A DNA stretch of 64,000 bases from Pseudarthrobacter sulfonivorans (lineage in GTDB: Bacteria > Actinomycetota > Actinomycetes > Actinomycetales > Micrococcaceae). A model generated the notes under the pieces. It saw only the letters and a program-made list of their open reading frames with translations, had not been told where the DNA came from and searched no databases. The stretch lies in contig NZ_JACXBW010000010.1 of the NCBI RefSeq assembly GCF_014712225.1, positions 168,801 to 232,800 of the forward strand. Reading direction: 5' to 3'. A program made the translations under genes and the position numbers. Of this stretch, positions 33,076 through 41,573 are shown piece after piece. Numbering within the stretch: the stretch's first letter is position 1; the number at the start of each line of letters is the position of its first letter.

Positions 33076-34461
33076 CTAGGCCCGCGTCACGTGGCGGCCG
33101 TAGCCGGCCTGCCCGAGCTCGCCGCTGGCGGAATCCCAGATGAGGCGGCCGCGCAGGAACGTTTTCTCGACGAACCCGCCCGGGCGCATGCCCGAGTACG
33201 GGGTCCAGCCGGCGTTGGAGTGCATTGCGTCGTCCTCGACGGTGTAGCCGGCGTCGGGGCGGAATACCATGAGGTCCGCGTCGAAGCCCGGCTCGAGGCG
33301 GCCTTTGCGGTCGCCGATGCCGAACCGGTCCGCGGGCCCGGACGTGAGAGCGGCGACGGCGTTGTGGAAGTAGGTGGCAGGGTCCTGGCTCCGCTTTAGG
33401 GCCCCTCCGAGGGTGACATTCACGAGGGTTTCGACGCCGGGAGCGCCCGAGGCGTTCTCGAGGATGTGTTCGTGGGACTTCATCGACAGGGGCCACGGGG
33501 CGTGGTCGGAGGAGATGATGGGGACGAGCCCGTCGCCGATTCCTTGCCAGAGGCCCTCCACATGCTCACGGTCGCGCAACGGCGGGTTGATCTTGAGTCG
33601 GGCGCCCTGGGCGTGCATGTCGTCCGCCGTGAACGTGAGATAGTGCGGGCACGTCTCCAGGGAGATGTCCGCGCCGTCCTCGTTCCACCAGGCAGCGAGC
33701 TTGACCGCGCGAGGGATGGACATGTGGCACAGGTGCAGGCGCGTGCCGCGGTCTTGGGCGATCTCCATCGCCGTCAGGACGCCTAGGGACTCGGAGACTG
33801 GCGGGCGGGTGCGTACATGGGTGAGCGGGTCGAGGGGGTTGGACTCGCGCTCAACGCGCTGGAGGTGCTGGACGATCTCGTTGTTCTCGGCATGCACGGC
33901 AAGAGTGCGCTTGACATCCGTGGTGGCAGCCATGATGTTGAGCAGCTCGGCGTCGTCGACGCGCGGGAAGCGGTTCGTGTCAGTGTGGTAAAGCGAGACT
34001 TTGTAGCCCACCACTCCGGCCTCGGCCATCGGTTCAGCCTCTCGCCACCCGCCGCCTGGCCAGAGCGTGCCCATGAGGGCGACGTCGGTGATGGCCTCGC
34101 GCGTGATGATCTCGCGCTTTCGGTTGACGAGGTCCGCGTCTCGGACGGGGCCGGTCCGGTCGAAGGGCATCTCGACGATGGTCGTGACTCCGCCGGCCGC
34201 AGCGGAGGTGGTCGCAGCGAGCATGCCCTCGCCCTCGTGGGAGTAGCAGTGGACGTGGGCGTCGATCGCGCCGGGGAGGACGTAGGCGTCGCCGACGTCG
34301 ATGTGGCGGGCGCCGTCGAGTTCGGCTTCGCTTTGGGGGGAGCCGGAGGTGACACGGTCAATGGTCTCTCCGGAGATCCATACCGAGCCTTGGCCGTAGC
34401 TGCCGTTGGGAAGGCGCAGCGTCCCTGTGACGACGAGCGTGGGGCGTGGTGAAGAATTCAT
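33076..34461 (-). CDS. Cyclic amidohydrolase (allantoinase/dihydropyrimidinase-like)
   Basis: 461-residue amidohydrolase opening a cyclic ureide or hydantoin ring. The HxH metal motif is in PGAIDAHVHCYSHEGEG; the carboxylated lysine is in GVVGYKVSLYHTD; His ligands follow in LAVHAENNEIV and LHLCHMSIPRA; the metal Asp is in IISSDHAPW. The YSHEGEG...AAGGVTTIVEMPF segment is closest to allantoinases. ATG 34461 has only a weak ribosome site; a TTG at 34497 would add 12 residues and remains possible. It heads the operon amidohydrolase-IclR-M20 hydrolase-MHS permease, a full uptake and two-step hydrolysis set. Confidence 0.88.
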   Translation of the reverse strand: MNSSPRPTLVVTGTLRLPNGSYGQGSVWISGETIDRVTSGSPQSEAELDGARHIDVGDAYVLPGAIDAHVHCYSHEGEGMLAATTSAAAGGVTTIVEMPFDRTGPVRDADLVNRKREIITREAITDVALMGTLWPGGGWREAEPMAEAGVVGYKVSLYHTDTNRFPRVDDAELLNIMAATTDVKRTLAVHAENNEIVQHLQRVERESNPLDPLTHVRTRPPVSESLGVLTAMEIAQDRGTRLHLCHMSIPRAVKLAAWWNEDGADISLETCPHYLTFTADDMHAQGARLKINPPLRDREHVEGLWQGIGDGLVPIISSDHAPWPLSMKSHEHILENASGAPGVETLVNVTLGGALKRSQDPATYFHNAVAALTSGPADRFGIGDRKGRLEPGFDADLMVFRPDAGYTVEDDAMHSNAGWTPYSGMRPGGFVEKTFLRGRLIWDSASGELGQAGYGRHVTRA

Positions 34462-34741
34462 GATTCGAGTGTGACGGGGGCCTCTCTCGAATACCAAAGG
34501 GATTCCCGTAGATTGAGAATCTTACGTGGCTCGTACCTGCCGTTGGCCGACGCATGGAAAAGTAGACAGGGGGAGCCCTCGGCCGCAGTCCGTGAACAAG
34601 CTGCACCCGTCCTATGCGCCCTCGGCTCCGAGTTGGAGCTCAACGGGACAGGACTTACGACCGTGCATCTCGAGGATACTGCCACCCGTACTCAAGATTC
34701 TCGAAAACTCGTGGGCCGCGGCGCGTGACCGGCTGTCTACG

Positions 34742-35869
34742 TTACGCTGCGCCTTCGTTCCAAACGCTGTAAGCATCCCGAACCACCTCGTCGACCCCGG
34801 TGTATATTGACGGACGCATTCGGACGTAAGCCTTGAACATCTCATTGCGGAACCTCACGAGGCCTCGTTTTTGGATTCCTGGCACGAACAAAACGTCCCC
34901 GAACTCCGGCTTGCAGAGCTGTCCGCGATGGGTAGAGCTGCTACTGACGCCCAAGCTATTCTTGAGGATTTTGTAGACTTCGCCCGTGGGTATGTCGGGG
35001 TCGGTCCAATGGGCGAAGACCCTAAGCGTCTGCTCTCTAGCCAAGGAATCCCGGACTGCCGCCTGGTACATGTCCGAGAACTGCTGTGCCAACCTGCTAT
35101 CTACGATTCCCTCGATGGCATTGTCCACGTGAGCTCGTTGGATCGTGTTGTAGCCGTGCCGGTCGGCTTCAATCACACACTGCTGTCCGAGAACGTGGAC
35201 GAACCAGGGAAAGCCTGCCGCTACCTGGATCAACTTACCGATCGCAGCAGGGGAGAACTTGAAGTCGAAGTCTGCACCTTGCAGATAGTTCTGCTTTCCA
35301 TGCGGTCTAGCTCGTCGACCACAAACAGGACGGGTTGAGCGTAGGTCAGTGTTAGCAGCTCGGAAAGCTGAACTAGTTTTTCCTCGAGATTCAAGTCTTG
35401 ATAGCTCAGCCGCTGACTCTCGACCGCGTACTTCTTCGTGCTTTCCACTTCGACGAACTTCAGGGTCAAACATTTGCGCGTGACCCTGTCGATGAGTTGA
35501 CTCGCATCGCTGGAACCGACTGATTCAACAGCTTCGGCCGCATTGACCAAGGCCTGCAGGTGGTCTTGGAAAGACTTCGTCGCATCTGTGCAGGTGACAT
35601 ATAAGGTGAGGTAGTGTCTGTCCGCTGGTAAAGCCAGACGTTCGGCATTCAGGATGCAAGAGCTCAGGATTTCCCATGGCAATGAGTCGGATTTGAGGGG
35701 CCAAACTCGATTTTCCGAGACCTCGGTCTCCATAAATGAGAGTGGAGCCTCTAAAATGCAAAGAACCAGCCAGTTCGCGTACCTGCTGGTTGCGCCCGGC
35801 AAAACGTTCAGGGTCATCCAGTTCAGTTGCCGGAAGGAACGCGTTCAGCATCACAGCACGGTTATTCAT
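34742..35869 (-). pseudogene. Frameshifted P-loop ATPase (Orc/STAND-like)
   Basis: One ATPase-like protein is spread over two frames. ATG 35869 begins MNNRAVMLNAFLPATELDDP and reaches Walker A GDRGLGKSSLA. The frame changes near 35650-35690; the shifted part carries LTLYVTCTDATKSFQDHL and Walker B VLFVVDELDRM. Near 35290-35305 the original frame resumes with KFSPAAIGKLIQVAAGFPWF and runs to a stop at 34742. Two compensating indels or sequencing errors explain this. Base composition is less GC-rich than the surroundings, suggesting foreign origin. The flanks 34462-34741 and 35870-36186 show no other gene. Confidence 0.75.
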
Positions 35870-36186
35870 TTGGCTCTACACCAATTGTTCTTACGACTCT
35901 CAGACAACATACCTTCGGAAGTGAAACTGCAGTATTATGCCGCTAGCTATCGCGGAGGGCATAAACAAATTTGCTCGGTTGTCTCTTGCCGTCCGGGAAT
36001 GGCTGTCCCAGCACGGCCGTCGCTGCCTCAGGCCCTTAGAATGGGTTTTTTCGTGCTGCCCTTAGTATCACTTGGTGCCGCGAAGTCCGCCGTTCGAAAC
36101 CGCTGGCCGCTCCAAAAGCTCCTGGGAGCCTGAGCGAGTCGTCAAATCTCGTGAACTTCATCTGCCCTCGCTAACTGTGGAGAAAG

Positions 36187-36203
36187 CCTATGGGCCCCAT
36201 AGG
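36187..36203 (-). terminator. Hairpin after the minus-strand catabolic operon
   Basis: CCTATGGG-C-CCCATAGG is a perfect inverted repeat of 8-bp arms, 27 bases beyond the stop of the 181-residue protein on the minus strand. CTTTCT follows in that direction. A terminator is likely although the loop is minimal. Confidence 0.5.
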
Positions 36204-36230
36204 AGGCACTAGCGATCCGGTAAGGGGGTG

Positions 36231-36776
36231 CTACTTCAGCTGGATTGTGAATACGCCCGCAGGTCCGGATTCGTGGTCAATCTCGAACGTGTTCATCACG
36301 CGGCTGACCATCATGTAGAACCCGATGAGCAGTACGAGTTCTACGAGTTGGCTTTTGGTGAATCTCTTTTCCACTCGACGGAAGACGTCTTCGGGGGGAG
36401 TCGTTTCTCGGACAACGGCGTCAGTGAAGGCGATCAGGTCGAGTTCGGTATCGTCGAAGACATACTCAGTTTCCGGGTAGTCGCCGATGGCTTGAATCTT
36501 TTCATCGGAGAGCCCGACGCGGCGGGCTACAGCCGTGTGTTGCTTGATCTCATAGGAGGCCTGCGAGAGGTGGCCAACACGGAGAATCACAATCTCGCGG
36601 TCGACGTGGTCCAATGACGATCCGTGGCTCAGCCTTTGCCCAAGTGCCAATACCTCGGCGCCGGCGCCGTCGGAATTGGCGATCATCCGGAAGATGTTGA
36701 TCTTCTTCTTTCCCTCCAGTGCCTTCACGATCTGGGGTGAGGCACTCTCGGGATCAAAGTATTCAATGCGGGCCAT
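36231..36776 (-). CDS. Carboxymuconolactone-decarboxylase/AhpD-like protein
   Basis: 181-residue helical protein of the CMD family. The core DREIVILRVGHLSQASYEIK followed by QHTAVARRVGLSDEKIQAI carries the conserved Glu, Tyr-Glu and His. There is no CxxC, so it is not a peroxidase of the AhpD type and more likely a decarboxylase or lactone-handling enzyme. ATG 36776 is preceded by GGAGAAG; a longer open frame to 36857 lacks family character. It is the last gene of the five-gene minus operon (monooxygenase, reductase, MmgE/PrpD, VOC, this protein), after a strong hairpin. It may decarboxylate a ring-fission intermediate. Confidence 0.82.
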   Translation of the reverse strand: MARIEYFDPESASPQIVKALEGKKKINIFRMIANSDGAGAEVLALGQRLSHGSSLDHVDREIVILRVGHLSQASYEIKQHTAVARRVGLSDEKIQAIGDYPETEYVFDDTELDLIAFTDAVVRETTPPEDVFRRVEKRFTKSQLVELVLLIGFYMMVSRVMNTFEIDHESGPAGVFTIQLK

Positions 36777-36843
36777 TCGGACTTCTCCATGTAGTTGATA
36801 AGGCTCGGTCAAACGAGCCGAAAGTGGTTGGCGGGTCGGTGGA

Positions 36844-36888
36844 CGACCTGATCCCAAGGAGCCAAAGCGGCTCCTTGGGATCAGGTCG
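36844..36888 (-). promoter_or_regulatory. 20-bp perfect hairpin between VOC and CMD genes
   Basis: CGACCTGATCCCAAGGAGCC (36844-36863) and its exact inverse at 36869-36888 enclose a 5-base loop. It lies in the 139-bp gap of the minus operon and includes an AAGGAG sequence. It could terminate most transcripts, stabilise the upstream messenger 3' end, or be a processing site. There is no U-run. Confidence 0.6.
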
Positions 36889-36915
36889 ACTGTTAATGCA
36901 GAAGTCTTCTGGGGC

Positions 36916-37521
36916 CTAGGAAGCCAAGGCGACCCGTGCTGCCTTCAGCTTCTCGGCCTGCTCGGCCATCCACTCGGTGCGGGGCCGGGCTTCAGGATCC
37001 CGCTTCACGAGTTCGTCCGTCTGGCGAAGAATCTCCTCTTCGCTGTCTTCCAGGTTCAGCGGTTCACCCAGCGGCTGCTGTGTGTAGTAGTCGGAGTGTG
37101 TGTAAACCTCGATCATGTTGCCGTCCGGGTCATCGATGTAGATGCTCCAGGCGTTGCCGTGGTTCTTGACGACCTGCACGGGGATGCCTGTTTTCTGGAC
37201 GTGCCGCCAGAATGCGCGCAGCTCGCTGAGGGTCGGGACGAGGAAGGAGATCTGCGCGGTGGTGGGCGGGGTGTCTTTGGCGCGTCCTTCGATCAGTGCA
37301 AGCTGGTGATGCTCTGAGGGATCGCCTGTGAGGAAGGCGCCGCGGCGCTTGATTCCGGCCTTGCCTGACTTACCGAGGCCGGAGTCGGAAATGATCATGC
37401 CGAACTCGCGGCAGTAGAACTCGACCATGGCATCCAGGTCCTTGCAGAAGATGCCGAGGTGCGCCAGCCGGGGGTTGAACTCAGTCTTCTGCGCGGCCGT
37501 CGTTGTGGTGGTTTCCGTCAT
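36916..37521 (-). CDS. One-domain VOC protein, extradiol-dioxygenase-like
   Basis: 201-residue vicinal-oxygen-chelate protein. A metal triad of extradiol type is visible: His21 (LAHLGIF), His72 (SEHHQLAL) and Glu138 (GNMIEVY), with His121 and Tyr140 available near the site. The last 50 residues form a charged helical tail (EDSEEEILRQTDELVKRD). It is fourth in the minus operon after a two-component monooxygenase. The most economical role is Fe(II)-dependent meta-cleavage of the catechol made by that monooxygenase, so it would supply the substrate of the divergent C-C hydrolase. Glyoxalase-type activity is an alternative. Confidence 0.82.
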   Translation of the reverse strand: MTETTTTTAAQKTEFNPRLAHLGIFCKDLDAMVEFYCREFGMIISDSGLGKSGKAGIKRRGAFLTGDPSEHHQLALIEGRAKDTPPTTAQISFLVPTLSELRAFWRHVQKTGIPVQVVKNHGNAWSIYIDDPDGNMIEVYTHSDYYTQQPLGEPLNLEDSEEEILRQTDELVKRDPEARPRTEWMAEQAEKLKAARVALAS

Positions 37522-37551
37522 CGTTCTTGTCCTTTGCTTTCTGTGGGATGC

Positions 37552-38979
37552 TCAGCGGCTTAGCTGGGCTGCGAGCTCGGTCACGTCGGTGACCTGCTCG
37601 AGGTTTTCAATCAGGTGAAGCGCGTGCTTGGCACGATCGTCGGAGACGAGGTTTGAGAACCGGATATTGCGCCAGTACTTATCGACTATGGCGTCGTAAG
37701 GGGCCGGAGTGTCGAGCCAGCCCGACGGATCTTCGCGGTAAGTCTCTACTACGCGCCCGTCCTTGAGGTGGATGGTCATCCGGATGGCGTGGTTTTTGCC
37801 TACGGGAAGGCCGGCCCTGAGCTTTACCCGGGCAGTCAGGTCCAGCACTGCGGGATCGTGGATTAGCTCCTCCGTGTAGTGCTCCAGCTCTGGTCTCCCG
37901 CGATGGAGCGCGTTGGCCACTGCGTAGGGGATGGTGAACAGGAACTTTGGCTGCTGGTCTTCTGCGGTGGCTACCTGGTTCAGGAAGTGATCGATCCGGT
38001 TGGGAGGCACATCGAGGAAGACCTCTTCCACTTGGTCGGCTGTAAAGCCATGCTCGTCGCGGAGCAGCATGGCGCATTCGATCGGATTATGGTTCCCGTA
38101 GCAGGAAGGGTGCAGCTTGTGTTGTCCCTTGACGTAGAAAATGGACCCTAGATCGGCCAACATGACATCCGGGTGGGGATCAGCGCAGTACAGGTTGAAG
38201 TAGCCCAACCGGCTCTCGAGCGCGTCCTGCACTCCGGAGAATCCGCCGACCGACAGTTGGCAGCTGAGAATGCCGTTGTACGCCGCCGCTGCGCCGGGAA
38301 GCTTGAAGGAGTGCACCCCGTCCCAGATGCCTTGGTAAGAACCTGCCATCAGGTTCAGCGCGATGCCGAAGGCGTTGCGGAGCTGGTCGTGGTTCAGTCC
38401 CATGAGACGGCCGGCTACAGCTACGGCACCGAACGCGTTGGAGGTTCCGCACACCTCGAAGTCGGCATCAAAGTTGAACGTGTTGGAGACGGAAATGCGC
38501 GCTGCGACATCACCTCCCAGGATCACTGCTGCGAGCATTTCCTTGCCGGTGGCGTGAGTGTATTCGCCCACGTTCAAGGCCAGTGGCTCAGTGGTACTGG
38601 CGACGTGACCCACCATTTTGCCCTTGTTGATCCCCTCGGGCTCCGGACCGCACACTTCAAAGTCGAAGGACCGCGTCTGCAGCGAATTCACCATCGCCGC
38701 ATGTGGAAGGGGCAGCTTGGTCCCTGAGCCCAGGACGGTAGCCTGCGGAGCTCCACCCCATTCGCTGAAGAGATTGAGCATGGCATCGTTTCCCGAAGCG
38801 CCGGCTCCGGAAACAGTGCATCCTAATGCATCGATCAGGCGTTTCTTGGCCGCAAGGATCGTCTCCTCGTTGAAGGCCTCGAACGGAGTGTCGAGTACGT
38901 GCGAGACCAACTGGTCGACAATGGAAGGCAAAGTGGAACCTCCGGGTGATTGAAGCACGTGCGCGGGGGAGAGAGTCAT
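37552..38979 (-). CDS. MmgE/PrpD family protein
   Basis: 475 residues of the MmgE/PrpD fold (2-methylcitrate dehydratase, cis-aconitate decarboxylase, iminodisuccinate epimerase). The helical domain contains KKRLIDALGCTVSGAGASGN, RSFDFEVCGPEPEG, ILGGDVAARISV and GTSNAFGAVAVAGRLMGLNH; the lid domain has LHPSCYGNHNPIECAM. ATG 38979 overlaps the reductase stop (TGATG), so it is coupled to the monooxygenase. The family dehydrates or decarboxylates small poly-carboxylic acids, which fits a pathway producing dicarboxylates. The exact reaction is unknown. Confidence 0.9.
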   Translation of the reverse strand: MTLSPAHVLQSPGGSTLPSIVDQLVSHVLDTPFEAFNEETILAAKKRLIDALGCTVSGAGASGNDAMLNLFSEWGGAPQATVLGSGTKLPLPHAAMVNSLQTRSFDFEVCGPEPEGINKGKMVGHVASTTEPLALNVGEYTHATGKEMLAAVILGGDVAARISVSNTFNFDADFEVCGTSNAFGAVAVAGRLMGLNHDQLRNAFGIALNLMAGSYQGIWDGVHSFKLPGAAAAYNGILSCQLSVGGFSGVQDALESRLGYFNLYCADPHPDVMLADLGSIFYVKGQHKLHPSCYGNHNPIECAMLLRDEHGFTADQVEEVFLDVPPNRIDHFLNQVATAEDQQPKFLFTIPYAVANALHRGRPELEHYTEELIHDPAVLDLTARVKLRAGLPVGKNHAIRMTIHLKDGRVVETYREDPSGWLDTPAPYDAIVDKYWRNIRFSNLVSDDRAKHALHLIENLEQVTDVTELAAQLSR

Positions 38980-39959
38980 CAGGCTATGCCTCCGCGTCCC
39001 AGGAGGGTGCCGAGCACACGTTCGGCCGTAGCAAGATCCTGGGCGGGGATCCCCCGGAGTTGCTCAACCGTGAACTGTTCGGCGCTGCGCCGCAGTGCGC
39101 CCCGTACTTCCCGTCCCTCATCGGTGAGGTCCCATTCGCCGCCGGGCAATTGAGCCACCTGGCCCTTCTGAACGAGCTCGGTTAGGGCGTCTTCCACGGC
39201 GCTTTCTCCCAGGAACGTTTCCAGCTCGAGAGTATCGGCGGCACAGGGACCCTGAGACAGGCGGTTGAGGATCCGACCGGTAGCGACAGTTACCCCGAGT
39301 TCCTGACGGTGTTCCTGAAACAGGGTGGACATGTGCTGATCGGCTGCCTTGACCAGGGACAGGAAGAGCGACTCCTCCGATTCCTGGCCGTCGTTGACGG
39401 TTGTGGAGGCGGATGCCGGAATGGCATCGGGGTGGGCGACCGGCACACCGTACTGGCCTTGGGCAAACAGCAGCGGTGCACCGTCGAAGCGAGCGAAACG
39501 CTCCACCCGACCGATCAGGATGTGGTGGTCGCCGCCGTCGACAACGGACTCGGTCACGCATTCGAAGTGCGCGATGGCGCCTTCCAGCAATGGGTCGCCG
39601 TGGCGTCCGGCGTCCCACTTTGCCTGGCCGAACTGGTTAGGCTGCGGGCGGCCGAACAGCCCGGAGACTTCCATTTGGTCTTCGCCCAGTACGTTGATGC
39701 TGAAGTGCCCGTTGTTGAGGAAGGAGGGCAGGCTCTTGGACTCTTTGCGTATGGACCATAGCACCAGGGGCGGGTCCAAGGAGACTGTGGAGAACGAGTT
39801 CGCGGCCATGCCGACCACCTCGTCACCGGCGCTGGTAGCTATCACCGTGACACCGGTGGCGAACTGGCCCAGCGCGCGCCTGAACGCGCGGAAGTCGTCG
39901 GCGGGATTGCCCTCCTCGACAGGGCCGGGGGAGTGCAACAGGTCAATTGCTTGATTCAT
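38979..39959 (-). CDS. Flavin reductase with C-terminal MarR-like domain (C1-type)
   Basis: 326 residues. Residues about 20-180 are a HpaC-type NAD(P)H:flavin reductase (FRRALGQFATGVTVIATSAG, SFSTVSLDPPLVLWSIRK, GHFSINVL, DHHILIGRVERF). Residues about 200-326 are a winged-helix MarR-like domain (LGVTVATGRILNRLSQGPCA, LVQKGQVAQLPGGEWDLTDE). This two-part layout is that of C1 reductase of 4-hydroxyphenylacetate hydroxylase from Acinetobacter, where the tail senses the aromatic substrate and stimulates flavin reduction. It is 51 bases downstream of the oxygenase gene and supplies it with reduced flavin. Confidence 0.9.
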   Translation of the reverse strand: MNQAIDLLHSPGPVEEGNPADDFRAFRRALGQFATGVTVIATSAGDEVVGMAANSFSTVSLDPPLVLWSIRKESKSLPSFLNNGHFSINVLGEDQMEVSGLFGRPQPNQFGQAKWDAGRHGDPLLEGAIAHFECVTESVVDGGDHHILIGRVERFARFDGAPLLFAQGQYGVPVAHPDAIPASASTTVNDGQESEESLFLSLVKAADQHMSTLFQEHRQELGVTVATGRILNRLSQGPCAADTLELETFLGESAVEDALTELVQKGQVAQLPGGEWDLTDEGREVRGALRRSAEQFTVEQLRGIPAQDLATAERVLGTLLGRGGIA

Positions 39960-40010
39960 CTGAATGGTCCTTTCACGGGTGCGGAAGCGGGCTCACGACG
40001 GCCCGGGACC

Positions 40011-41270
40011 TTACTTGTAGTAGCTGAGCGTGCCGAAGTCGGAGAACGGTGCCGGCGGCAGGCCGAAGAGCTCTTTGACGTACTGTCCGGCCGCGAGTTC
40101 CTTGCCCGCCGAGCCATGGTTTCGCGCCGCCATAAGGTCGCGCATGGTCTGCTGGAGCGGATTTGCGCTTGAGGATGCGGCAGCACCTGCGATCGGCCAG
40201 ATTTCGGCGAAGGACTCGAAGCTGGCGGCAATCGCGTCAGCGGCCTCGAACCGGACGCGCATGCGTTCGAGTGGGCTGGCCTCCTGCCCCTGGCAAGCGA
40301 GATCAAAAAATTCGCGCCAGTTTTTCAGGTGACGATCCTTGACCGTGCGGACCCTTGTACGGGCTTCGGCGACCTTCAAGTGCAGGAACGGGTTCTGAGC
40401 AGCTGGTGCGCCAGTACCCTGGCGGGTAAGCCGGACCCGCGACTGCTCTATGAACGTCTCGATGCCCCCGGTCGCCGTTCCGATGGCTGTGTTGGCCGGT
40501 GTCGAATTGAAAAGCGACAGAAAGGAGACCCAGTACAGTGGGCGGTTGTTAACTTCCCACCCGGGGTTGGCATCGTTGTAGGTGTCAATCAGCATGTGCG
40601 TGCGGTATCCGGGGACAAAAACATTGCTCAGGGTCACGGACTTGCTGCCGGTGCCCTTCAGGCCCTGGACGTCCCAGCTGTTCTGATCAACGGCTGTATC
40701 ACGGAGCGGAACGACAAATGTGCGGTCGCCGCCACCCAGGATGACCCACTGGGCGTGGTCGACGCCGCTGGAAAAGGTCCAGGTACCGTTGAGCCGGTAA
40801 CCCCCTTCGACCGGTTCGAACTTGCCGACCGGCGCGTAGGAGCTTGAGGCGCGAGTGTCCGGGCTTTCGCCCCAGAACTCTTCCTGCATCCGTTCGTCCA
40901 TGAGAGCGATCTCGAAGGAGTGGACGTTCAACTGGCCGGCGATCCAGGCAGCAGCACTGTCTGCCTCCGCAATGCGCATGATGCCCTCGAAGAACGACGC
41001 CGGGTCCATCTCCAGCCCGCCGTACTGCACCGGCGTGAAAGCACGGAACAGGCCCGTGCTGATCATTGCGTTGACGGAGCTGTCTGGAACGCGGCCTTCC
41101 TTCTCCGAAAGTGGACGTCCTGCCCGCACAACGTCAAGGATCCCGTCCACCGCGGCCAGATACTTCTTCCCCTCGGTGATTGCCCTGTTCCGGTAATCGC
41201 TCCAATCCTCGGCACGCGGTCCGAGGTAGTCATGGGCCTGTGTTGTGTGATCTTGGGCTGTGGTGTGCAT
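40011..41270 (-). CDS. Flavin-dependent aromatic monooxygenase, HsaA/C2-like oxygenase
   Basis: 419-residue acyl-CoA-dehydrogenase-fold monooxygenase of the HsaA/C2-HpaH group, hydroxylating a phenol ortho to its OH with reduced flavin and O2. It shows RVPDSSVNAMISTGLFRAFT, VQYGGLEMDPASFFEGIMRI, DSAAAWIAGQLNVHSFEIAL, YRLNGTWTFSSGVDHAQWVI, and HGSAGKELAAGQY at the C-terminus. AAGGAG is 7 bases before ATG 41270; the ATG at 41276 is too close to that site. It heads the minus operon with its reductase. The product should be a catechol for the VOC protein. The phenolic substrate is not known; HsaA similarity leaves ring-fused phenols possible. Confidence 0.9.
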   Translation of the reverse strand: MHTTAQDHTTQAHDYLGPRAEDWSDYRNRAITEGKKYLAAVDGILDVVRAGRPLSEKEGRVPDSSVNAMISTGLFRAFTPVQYGGLEMDPASFFEGIMRIAEADSAAAWIAGQLNVHSFEIALMDERMQEEFWGESPDTRASSSYAPVGKFEPVEGGYRLNGTWTFSSGVDHAQWVILGGGDRTFVVPLRDTAVDQNSWDVQGLKGTGSKSVTLSNVFVPGYRTHMLIDTYNDANPGWEVNNRPLYWVSFLSLFNSTPANTAIGTATGGIETFIEQSRVRLTRQGTGAPAAQNPFLHLKVAEARTRVRTVKDRHLKNWREFFDLACQGQEASPLERMRVRFEAADAIAASFESFAEIWPIAGAAASSSANPLQQTMRDLMAARNHGSAGKELAAGQYVKELFGLPPAPFSDFGTLSYYK

Positions 41271-41431
41271 CTGCATTCTCCTTGGTGCAAGGACTGGTGT
41301 TACCGGGAGCATATGCCGACAACCTGCACGGTCGCGAGGGCTGTCTTCCACATAGCGGAACGCTGCCGAAGGTTTTCCGGGCTCCCATTTTCGTTCATGA
41401 CCACCCCTGTCGTAACTGGCCGAAATTCTGT

Positions 41432-41447
41432 GGACCAGTCATTCCAT
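41432..41447. promoter_or_regulatory. Candidate IclR-type operator in the divergent promoter (site 1)
   Basis: TGGACCAGTCATTCCA has inverted ends TGGA/TCCA around 8 bases, close to the IclR-family consensus spacing. It matches two sites at 45544 and 46534 through the shared pattern TGKACCA-N2-CAYTMCA. It lies between the monooxygenase operon and the hydrolase operon, 127 bases before the hydrolase ATG. Confidence 0.5.
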
Positions 41448-41573
41448 AATGCGGCATAAAACGATTCCTGTTTTCCAGGCTGGCCCCTAATGTGGGTCCC
41501 CATGCACCAGCGCGCCGAGAGGCGGCTCGACCTCGGCATCTTCGCCGTCCGGACTTACAGAAAGGAATCCATC

